Shown one piece after another: positions 1 to 8,000 of a stretch of DNA of 64,000 nucleotides (its first letter is position 1; each line of letters opens with the position of its first letter). The notes under the pieces were generated by a model, which made no database searches, was not told where the DNA came from, and saw only the letters and a list, made by a program, of their open reading frames with translations. The stretch is from positions 248,001-312,000 of the forward strand of contig JAHQWJ010000120.1 of NCBI GenBank assembly GCA_029856125.1, given 5' to 3'. The translations under genes and the position numbers were made by a program. Origin of the DNA: Promethearchaeia archaeon (lineage in GTDB: Archaea; Asgardarchaeota; Lokiarchaeia; Sigyniarchaeales; SOKP01).

Positions 1-16
1 CTATGAGTGATCTTCT

Positions 17-214
17 TTACAGATCTTTCTCTTGGACTGTTTTTCTACCGTTTGCTTTTGCTCGACCAATCGCTTTATCGAGTATACCAATTAAGGCATT
101 ATTGAGTGCTGGACCATCAATTACATCTCCAGATGTGTTACAATCCTTAGATTTGATATATTCTCGAACTTTGGATTTTACGAATAAAACATCAACTGCA
201 GCTTTTTTAGCCAT
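17..214 (-). CDS. DUF1931-type histone-fold protein (bacterial-type histone)
   Basis: A complete 65-residue protein. It begins with Met-Ala-Lys-Lys, has a KVREYIK helix near the N-terminus, and ends with a RAKANGRKTV..KDL segment. The terminal NGRKTV..KDL stretch matches the last strand and helix of single histone folds. The overall length and the KVREYIK and NTSGDVIDGPALNNAL elements fit the DUF1931 family (the bacterial-histone type) better than classical archaeal HMf histones. The expected role is DNA binding as a dimer or higher oligomer in the nucleoid. A strong Shine-Dalgarno (AAAGGAGGAAT) lies just before the ATG, suggesting good expression. The stop is TAA at 17-19. Family assignment is by recalled pattern only; the exact DNA-binding mode (bending or coating) is not visible. 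Confidence 0.8.
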   Translation of the reverse strand: MAKKAAVDVLFVKSKVREYIKSKDCNTSGDVIDGPALNNALIGILDKAIGRAKANGRKTVQEKDL

Positions 215-625
215 TTTTTATTCCTCCTTTAATTATTTAAATATGTTTTAAAAATAAATTAGTGTTTAAAGAATATTTCTCCTACTCCTATTTAAAGTTA
301 GTTGAAAAAACATCATAGAAGGTTAATATTTTGGGTATACCAGCGATCTAGAATAGAGATGTTAAATTGAAATTTAACAAGGTGTACTCAATGATCTTTA
401 GGATTTGTGTATAGGCAAGGTAATTCATATGATAGAGTTGCTACTTATGTAGTATCTTCTTACTTGAAAGTACAAGAGTTGTTCAAGCTATTTTAAAATA
501 TTTTTTGATTATATGAACAAACTCATCTAATTTTGATTAGATGTATTTTTCTAATTTTAAAAATTAACAGTTTTAACTACGAATAACGAATCAAAAAGTA
601 AGAGGAATTATTATAAAACTTTGGC
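215..625. other. Intergenic region with two inverted repeats
   Basis: No convincing gene is seen. It separates the divergent histone-fold gene and GHMP kinase gene and should hold both promoters. Two perfect small palindromes are visible. One is 361-378 (8-bp arms GTTAAATT/AATTTAAC, 2-base gap). The other is 524-543 (8-bp arms CATCTAAT/ATTAGATG, TTTG loop), followed by T-rich sequence. The short open frames (under 20 codons) have no ribosome-binding site. An unrecognised small RNA ending at the second hairpin cannot be excluded. Confidence 0.5.
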
Positions 626-1624
626 ATGAATTTTAAAAATCCTGTTTTAACAAGAGCACCAACAAGAATCTGCGACATTGGAGGATGGACAGACACTTGG
701 TTTTACCCAAAAGGAGCTGTATTTAGTTTTTGTGTGGATCTCTATAGCTATGTAAGACTTGTAGAAAATTCAAGTAAGACGATAAAAATTTTTGCTGAGA
801 ATCTTAAACAAAGCGCTGTAATTCTAAATTTAAAAAAAATTGAATACAATGGTGTTTTGGATTTGTTAAAAGCAGCGATTAAAAGAATGAATATAGAAAA
901 TGGTTTGGATATTTTTGTGAGAGCAGACGCACCACCGGGATGTGGGACAGGTACTAGTGCGAGCGTTGCGGTTACTTTAATTTCTGCCTTAGCCACCTAT
1001 AAACGATTAAATATGGATCAAAACAATATTGCTACTTTAGCACATAAACTCGAAACTGAAGAACTTGAACTTGAAAGTGGAGTTCAAGATCAGTATGCTG
1101 CCGCTTATGGAGGGATAAATTTCATGGAAATTGATTATCCTGAAGTAAAACTATTAAAAATAAAGATTAATAAGAAGCGTATTCTTGAACTTGAAAAGCA
1201 GTTTATCTTAGTCTATTTTGGTTCAAGAAGTTCGAGTAAAATGCATGATGCAGTTATAAGTAATTATAAAAATCGAGATAAGGCTACGCTCAATTCTTTT
1301 GAAATCATGAAACAGTGTGCATATGAAATGAAAGCCTCAATTAACTCTGACATTGAAATCCTTGGAGAGATTATAAATAGAAATTGGGATGCTCAGAAAT
1401 CTCTCCATCACTTAATGATTAATCCTATAATAAAGAAAGCAGAAAAAATTGCTAAGAGTAATGGTGCTATAGGATTTAAGTGCAATGGTGCAGGTGGAGG
1501 TGGTTCAGCTACCATTTTAGCTGAAAGTGGATACGAATATCAGATCAAAAAAAAATTAGTTGAAAACGGTTATACAATCTTGCCATGTAAAATGAGTTTT
1601 ACTGGCGTTAGAAGTTATGACTAG
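626..1624 (+). CDS. GHMP-family sugar kinase (HddA / heptose-7-phosphate kinase-like)
   Basis: This is a 332-residue small-molecule kinase of the GHMP superfamily. The N-terminal APTRICDIGGWTD segment is the substrate-side motif seen in sugar and heptose kinases. The ATP-binding motif 2 is PPGCGTGTSASVAV at about residues 103-116. SGVQDQYAAAYGG follows at about 151-163, a signature of the D-glycero-D-manno-heptose 7-phosphate kinase/fucokinase branch. Motif 3 (CNGAGGGGSATIL) is at about 286-298. All catalytic-site motifs look intact, and the length is normal for HddA-like enzymes. It probably phosphorylates a sugar at C1 for nucleotide-sugar synthesis. The nucleotidyltransferase at 23572 could act in a related pathway, but the two are not linked. 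The true substrate (heptose, fucose or another sugar) cannot be read from the sequence. It stands alone on the plus strand. Confidence 0.8.
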   Translation: MNFKNPVLTRAPTRICDIGGWTDTWFYPKGAVFSFCVDLYSYVRLVENSSKTIKIFAENLKQSAVILNLKKIEYNGVLDLLKAAIKRMNIENGLDIFVRADAPPGCGTGTSASVAVTLISALATYKRLNMDQNNIATLAHKLETEELELESGVQDQYAAAYGGINFMEIDYPEVKLLKIKINKKRILELEKQFILVYFGSRSSSKMHDAVISNYKNRDKATLNSFEIMKQCAYEMKASINSDIEILGEIINRNWDAQKSLHHLMINPIIKKAEKIAKSNGAIGFKCNGAGGGGSATILAESGYEYQIKKKLVENGYTILPCKMSFTGVRSYD

Positions 1625-1708
1625 CTTGGCCTTATTGAATGACGATACTAATTCTAATCGAATCTACTACGGTTTATCTTTAATTTATATTGGAGAAGAT
1701 GCTTTTTT

Positions 1709-1954
1709 TCATCGAGTAGGAATTATATTATCTTTATGGGAATAAAAAGAGTTATTCATGGCGTATTGATTTGCTTCTTGTATACTTTCGTAGAAAATAT
1801 CTAGTTTATCTTTTTCCAAATCGTTATAGGAATATTAACCAATTGAGCCATACAATTTTTTAATGAGATATTCCGGCTTATTAAGGTTATAAGTAAGTTC
1901 AGCAAGAATATCACTCAATTCTAAAATAATATCTTCATCTATCATTACTTTCAT
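1709..1954 (-). pseudogene. Probable broken small gene with an in-frame TAA
   Basis: On the minus strand an ATG at 1954 lies 5 bases beyond the stop of the PsbP-like gene (1960), an operon-like position. It opens a 39-codon frame rich in acidic and hydrophobic residues, closed by TAA at 1835-1837. The same frame then reads on for 41 more codons (beginning YSYNDLEKDKLDIF) to a TGA at 1709-1711. The downstream part has a protein-like composition, so I read this as an 80-residue gene split by a nonsense codon. No family is recognised. Alternatives are a genuine 39-residue protein followed by chance open frame, or a base-call error. No strong Shine-Dalgarno is visible. Confidence 0.4.
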
Positions 1955-1959
1955 CTTTT

Positions 1960-2742
1960 TTATTCAATTAAACCGTGACTTCGTGCTATTTCTTCAAACA
2001 TCATCAAAGTGCGATACATTTCCCCAGGAACTGCATCCATTAAATTCGCTTGAATTAAATTTGCACGGAATTTAGGATATAAATGGTTCAAATTCCCAAA
2101 ACCCATTGTATCGTCCATTAAACCAGCTAATGAAAATACTTCAATAAGATTATGAATTGTATCTATGTTGGTATTAGTATTTATATTATTTATCTCATGA
2201 GCAACACTCGCGATATCAATTGAAGCTAATGTTTCACGTTTTCTCTTTTGCATTTCAAATTCTTTTGTCATTCTTTGGGGAGGAAATAATGTAAAGCTAT
2301 GGAGCATTTCTTCAAACATTGGAGATATTTCGTTAAAATTAACTTTATCAGCAAAGAAATAGAGAGCATATGATCTTTGTTCATGCAATATGTAATTTAA
2401 CTGAATAATAACATCATAAGGTGGTTGAAATCCTTTAACCTTTAGAGTATAGCTCAATTTTTCTTTAAAGTCAATTTTGTGTATTTCCTCAATGATTTCA
2501 AAATTTTTCAAATATAAACGCAAGTTTCCAATTGCTTCTTTTATATAGTTCTTATATTTCTTGGGTTTTCCACGATAAGGATTAACTAAAGGCATTAACA
2601 TTTCATTAAAGCGTTCACTATTTTCTTCGTATATCGCCATAATAAGAGGGCTTGGATTTCTAGGATCTTCCTGTACTATCCAACTACTAGGATATTTAAT
2701 TTCAAAACCGTTCTTAGGATCACTATAAATTAGAAATTTCAT
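1960..2742 (-). CDS. PsbP/DUF1795-like domain protein, uncharacterised
   Basis: A 260-residue soluble protein starting at ATG 2742. Residues 1 to about 160 resemble the PsbP/DUF1795-like fold. The signs are an early FEIKYPSSW motif (the common 'F.i.yP..W' opening), a later alternation of strands, a YALYFFAD strand and a final helix ending in F.LFPPQ. There is no signal peptide, lipobox or membrane segment, so it is probably cytoplasmic, unlike many PsbP-like lipoproteins. The C-terminal 100 residues are helical with no recognised motif; they include an NINTNTNIDTIHNL stretch. It is followed 5 bases later by a probable broken gene. The molecular role is unknown. Confidence 0.55.
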   Translation of the reverse strand: MKFLIYSDPKNGFEIKYPSSWIVQEDPRNPSPLIMAIYEENSERFNEMLMPLVNPYRGKPKKYKNYIKEAIGNLRLYLKNFEIIEEIHKIDFKEKLSYTLKVKGFQPPYDVIIQLNYILHEQRSYALYFFADKVNFNEISPMFEEMLHSFTLFPPQRMTKEFEMQKRKRETLASIDIASVAHEINNINTNTNIDTIHNLIEVFSLAGLMDDTMGFGNLNHLYPKFRANLIQANLMDAVPGEMYRTLMMFEEIARSHGLIE

Positions 2743-2845
2743 AATTTCTCAGAATATTTGTCTTGATAATTTTTATGGGGAGTAATTATTTAAATATTTA
2801 ATTGGAATTAATAAATAATATATATGACAAAAATTGAAATTCATA

Positions 2846-4837
2846 ATGAAAGATTTTGAATTTAAGAATATCCCATCGAATAATAAAGATCCAATAAATT
2901 TGGATGAGCTTGGAGAAATCTCTGAGCATTTTCTCCATCAAAATGAAGACGCTATAAATTTAACCGTTCCTGAAATATTAACTCCAATTAAAAGGGGCTT
3001 AAAGAGGTATTATCACCCTCCAAGAAGTTTTGGACATACAGCAGGTATAAATTGTTTAGATATCAGTTCAAATGGCAAATACCTAGTAAGTGGATCAAAT
3101 GACACTACGGTAAAGTTATGGGATTTTAAACGTGGATGTCATTTACTTACATTTAATGGACATCAAAGTTCTATTTACTCTGTATTATTTATAGATAGCT
3201 TAAATATTATTTTGAGTGGTTCTGGAGATTCTGCAATAAAAATTTGGAACTTAAATTCGGGGAACTTAATAGATTCAATTTATACTTCAAATAATGGTTT
3301 TATTCAATCATTAAAATTTTCGAAGAGAACTGGCCATATAATCGTGGGATTACATAATGAGCGTGATTATCGTGGGTGGACCGAAGTATGGGATTTAAAA
3401 AGAAGGAAATTAGAAAATGTAATCGAACCAGATTTTGAAGCATCACGGGCTTTTACACCTACATCTGATTATAAATATTTAATTGGAGTTTCAAATTATG
3501 GATCAGATTTAGTAATTTTAGACTTTAAATCTGGTCATCCTGTAAATGTTTTGAAAAATTTAATTGAACCACCTAAATATGAAGGAGGAGAAAAGGATTT
3601 TATTAGTGATTTCGTAGTATCTCATGATTGTAAATACATCTTTATCTCAACTTACTCCAATCTATTAAAAAAAATAGATATTTTATCAGGAGAAATTCTT
3701 AATTCAGTTCAGATTCGTGGGTTGAGAAACCTGAAAATTCTCCCGCCTGGTAAGTTATTAGCTGAAGTTCGTTCTGAGTTACAAATACGAGATATTAATT
3801 CTCTGGAAATAATTAATAGAATAGAGAATCCACATAAAAAAGGAATGAATTATTTGATATTCACGCCAGATATTAAATATCTAATCTCTGCTGGGACACA
3901 GATTATAGTAACTGAGCTATCAAGTGGAAATGTAGTTAATCAATTTGGAAAAGGTTCTTTTATGAGCGATACTGAACTTGTTAGGGATGATAAAGTAATC
4001 AGTATTGTTGACGATATACTTCTATATTGGGATATAAATGATGGAAATGTAATTAAAAAAGTTCCTACTAAACCTAAAACAATTGAACCTCATACCTCAA
4101 CAAATGGTAAATATTTCTCTACATATGTTGACACCTCCTCTTTCTCAGGAGCAGATATCTGGGAAATCGACAAATTAGAATGCATACACAACATTAAAGA
4201 TTATTATATAATGGATTTCAATGATAAAGGTACACTATGTGCATGTAATCCAAGCATAAGTCTCTCATCATATAGTTGGAGTAAGCAACAAAAAAAAGGA
4301 TTAATTTCAATATTAGAAATCCCTTCAGGTAAAATCAAATTTTCAGTAAAAGTTCATGACGATAGTATTAAAGATATTAAGTTTTCTCCAAAAAAGAAAT
4401 TGATTGCCAGTACTTCTTATGATAAAACAATAAAAATATGGGATTATCAGACTGGCAAAATTATTCACAATATTAAGGATTATAGGGATGTAAGGAAATT
4501 ATTCTTTTCCCCTGATGGTAAATATCTAGTTGGAGGAGACAGAAATGGAAATTTTACATTCTGGGAAATATCCAATGGGAAGGAATTTAAGCAGATAAGT
4601 GGTCGGGGAGATAATGCTAAATACTTGTGTTTCTCCCATGATGGTAAATTTATTGCTTTTAGCAGATCTAAAAATAGCGTAATTGTTAAGAATTTTAAAG
4701 AGGATATATCTTATGGCCCATTCAACCATTTTTCTGGAATCTATAAAATTGCATTTTCAAAAAATGATGAGTTTTTAATTACTATCACTCATAATGGAAA
4801 TCTTTATTTATGGGATTTTTTACATCTCTTAAATTGA
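2846..4837 (+). CDS. WD40 beta-propeller protein, paralogue of the giant protein at 5007-10508
   Basis: About 663 residues. A TTG lies 12 bases upstream, but I chose the ATG at 2846 because it begins the MKDFEF segment and a TATA-like box (around 2787-2800) stands upstream. After a roughly 60-residue leader come repeated WD40 units with clear endings, for example SGSNDTTVKLWDF, SGSGDSAIKIWNL and ASTSYDKTIKIWDY. Together they fill the rest of the protein, probably two propellers. The leader (INLTVPEILTP...RG) and the order of repeats closely track residues of about 590-1245 of the convergent neighbour, so the two are paralogues. WD40 propellers are protein-binding scaffolds; no enzyme motif is present. 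No signal peptide is seen, so it is likely cytoplasmic. A T-run follows the gene. Confidence 0.85.
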   Translation: MKDFEFKNIPSNNKDPINLDELGEISEHFLHQNEDAINLTVPEILTPIKRGLKRYYHPPRSFGHTAGINCLDISSNGKYLVSGSNDTTVKLWDFKRGCHLLTFNGHQSSIYSVLFIDSLNIILSGSGDSAIKIWNLNSGNLIDSIYTSNNGFIQSLKFSKRTGHIIVGLHNERDYRGWTEVWDLKRRKLENVIEPDFEASRAFTPTSDYKYLIGVSNYGSDLVILDFKSGHPVNVLKNLIEPPKYEGGEKDFISDFVVSHDCKYIFISTYSNLLKKIDILSGEILNSVQIRGLRNLKILPPGKLLAEVRSELQIRDINSLEIINRIENPHKKGMNYLIFTPDIKYLISAGTQIIVTELSSGNVVNQFGKGSFMSDTELVRDDKVISIVDDILLYWDINDGNVIKKVPTKPKTIEPHTSTNGKYFSTYVDTSSFSGADIWEIDKLECIHNIKDYYIMDFNDKGTLCACNPSISLSSYSWSKQQKKGLISILEIPSGKIKFSVKVHDDSIKDIKFSPKKKLIASTSYDKTIKIWDYQTGKIIHNIKDYRDVRKLFFSPDGKYLVGGDRNGNFTFWEISNGKEFKQISGRGDNAKYLCFSHDGKFIAFSRSKNSVIVKNFKEDISYGPFNHFSGIYKIAFSKNDEFLITITHNGNLYLWDFLHLLN

Positions 4838-4956
4838 AAAATTATGATATTAATTTTTCTTAAAAAATATATTAGTACATCGCTATTTAGGCAGAATGTT
4901 AATATTATTTTTCCTTAGGATTATATACCTATCAAAAATACTTATTAGATGAAAGA

Positions 4957-4967
4957 TTTTTTTTTTT
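4957..4967 (+). terminator. Poly-T tract (T11) between convergent WD40 genes
   Basis: Eleven consecutive T residues lie 120 bases after the stop of the plus-strand WD40 gene, in a 169-base convergent intergenic region. Archaeal RNA polymerase terminates at such U-runs without needing a hairpin, so this is a reasonable terminator for the plus strand. There is no matching T-run for the opposite strand nearby. Confidence 0.5.
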
Positions 4968-5006
4968 GAATGTAAAATTCCAATGAATTTTTATTCGAAG
5001 GATAAA

Positions 5007-8000
5007 TTAAGCTTGGTATGCTTTTGCTGTGTCTCTTATGTAAACTCTAAAAACTTTTGTTTCTTTGTCGTAAAACACTGCGTCAATGTAGAGATCTTTG
5101 AAGTAAACGCTCCATATATGGTTTTGGTTTTTCGATTCAAAGTGTTCTCGATACAATGTTTTGTATCTTTCGTGTATCGATTGAAATAAATTCATTCGAG
5201 TAAACCCGCCTTGCTTTTTGAGAATAATTTCTTGTTGATTATCCCTTGGGAATGATGGTCGTAAGCGGATTTCTTCGTCTTCGATAATCATTTCGCTTGG
5301 ATTTACCAATTCGTTACGCCTTTTTTCTTGAGAATAATATGCAACCCGTAAGAGTCCGCCTTTAACGAGTTGAAATTCTATTTTATGTTGAATCTGAGCG
5401 ATTAATTCTAAAATGCGACGGTTAAATGTTTTATGGTTAAATGATTTTGTGAGACCGTCAATAACGGCCCCTCTCTGAACTGGTGGTAACTTTCTCACTT
5501 TTTCTGCGAATATTCTTCGCAGTTCCTCGTCAAAATATTCGTACAGAATGTAGCAAGGTATGAGTTGATGGTCGAAATATTTCATAAGCGTCTCGTGTCC
5601 TAAATAATTAAGTAGGTTATTCAGAAATGGCGAATTATCTCGAGTCATCATCTCTTTAAACTCTTCTAACGGTAATAACTTGTAAAAATTGTACATTAGA
5701 AGCGGAAAAACTGTCACTATAGACGGAAACTCGAATAACTCTTTTACCTGACGCTTCATCGTTGCTTTATATCTATCTCCCTCCAAGCTTAGCTGTTCAA
5801 GGAACCCAAAAAGTTCTTTAAGAACTGCTAAATGATTGTAACATGTTTCCCCTTCAAGTGTAATATCGTGACGGAGGTCGAATATTTCTTTTAAAAGCGA
5901 ACGATCCTCGTTTAGAAGTTGTTCTGAAAACTCATCTCTACTAACTAAGTTTAACTCTTCAAGTAGGGCATCAAAATCTGTTTTTAAATAATTCTTTTCT
6001 CGAGCGTCAACATGCGTAGTAAGTCTTTTTACTATTATAGGTTCGTATTTCTTTCCGAATTGATGCAAAAACCCGTTGCCAATTAAATACACGACAACAT
6101 TCTCGATGTCGTTGTCCATCCACACCTCTAATAGCGTTTTTTTCTGTTCCCTTGTTAAATACCTAAGGTATCTTTTTTTGAGCAAAAATTTAATCGTGCG
6201 CTCAGAGAACGTTTGAAACCTTTTCATAATCGCTAGTTGAAGTGATGCTATCGAATGGTCTATCGGCAACTCTTCTGCATGGGGATATAATCCATTACAA
6301 CTCTGCGTAAATAATTCTTTACCACTCGGTGTAAATTGCTCTTCAACGAAACGAGTGACGGAATTGATTATATCGCTCCTTTTGGATAAATTACTATCGC
6401 TTAACATTGCCGTCAAGTTAGGTAAAAATTCCGAATCTGTATCTTTACACAATTTTTCGTAATCTACACCCTCTAAAAATTGTGTGAAGCCGTATCGCAC
6501 GAGTAATATGAAAATGTTGAAGGTAGTGAAATCGAACATATCATATAAAATCTTGCTTATCTCTCGATTTAAAGCGAACTTCAATAATTCGTAAAATTCT
6601 TTGATTTCTAATTCAATTTCGCAGTTTAAGCCTGCAACGATATTCTCCCAGGAAAATTGGGGCAACTTAAAAAAATCGCGGATTAACGCTTTTGGATTGT
6701 TGTGCGCTTTCTCTTCTAAGTCTTTTAACGAATAAACTTCCACTTTAGGGAAACCGTTGGAAAAAACTTGGTAATCATATCTTTTAAGCACGCTTTTTAC
6801 TTCCAATCCGTTCTTGTCGATTTGTTCCGGTTTTTTTTTCATATAATCCCAAATATACGCGTGACCGTTGAGATCTACGACCATTAAAAGCTTATCGTTA
6901 TTAATAAATCCAATTTGGGAAATTTTAGCTAAGTGCGTAAACGGTCCAAAAACAACTCCTTTTGCAAAGTTCCAGATAAACGCTTCCTTCCCGCCACCGC
7001 TTGCAAAATACTCGCCCATTGGGGTAAAGGCAAATTGGCTAAAATTACCAGCCTTTACTCGTAATTTTCTTATCTCTTTTCCATCTTCTGCGTCCCAGAA
7101 GGTAATATTAGGCGGTCCACGCCACGAAGAACCTCCAACAAGTACTTTACCGTCGGGAGAGAATGCTAACGGTCGACCCTTTGAGTAGCTTTCGATGATA
7201 AGCGTTATTTCTCCGGTGCGATAATTCCATATTTTGACGGTTCTGTCGTACGAACTACTGGCTACGCGTACGTTATCGGGAGAGAACGCAATTCCGCTTA
7301 CGTAATCAGAATGGATTTTTACCGACGAGAGAACTTTTTTAGAAGGTAGCTCGATTACAACTATTACTCCCTTATCTTTTTCCTCTCTGGTGGAAGAAAA
7401 AGAATAAATTTTCCAAGGAGTTCCAGCCAGTAAATTTCCGGCTTCGTTAAAGCAATGAATGGAGAAATCTGAAATTTCGGTAACAAGCGTAAACGAAGTT
7501 AAATCCCATAGTTGATGTGAGGCTCTGTAGGAGCTAACAATTCCCGTAGTAAAGTAATCGCCTTTTGCAGAAGTGTAAAGACTACGCGACTCCGATTTTA
7601 CCAACCAGTGCTTAATTACATCGCCTGTGAGAACATCCCAATAAAAAATTTCGTCGTTTACGAGCGTTACCGCGAAATTACCTTTTACTTTGTTTGTAGA
7701 ACAACGCGTCTTTAACCCCCCTAGCGACCCGAGGTATTTTTTTCCTCGGTAATCCCACTCACTAATTTGAGTATTCATTCCACAAAAAAGGCGTTTCATA
7801 TCGGGTGTTAAGACGATATCGCGAATATAACCGCGATACTCTCCTGGTGCTGGACCAATCAACCTTTCTTCAAGCTCTAACGAATACGGATTTAAGATTG
7901 CCACGTTATACCCCTGAGCAATTGCTAACTTGCCGTTGCGAAGTACTTTCGTCCAAAATCTCCCGCCTATCTCCTTAGAAAACATAATCTTCCCGGTTCG

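Noticed and set aside
215-625. Possible tRNA or small RNA gene in the first intergenic region
   Set aside because: No cloverleaf-compatible arms, T-loop GGTTCRA-type motif or CCA-like end could be found; only two short palindromes are present.
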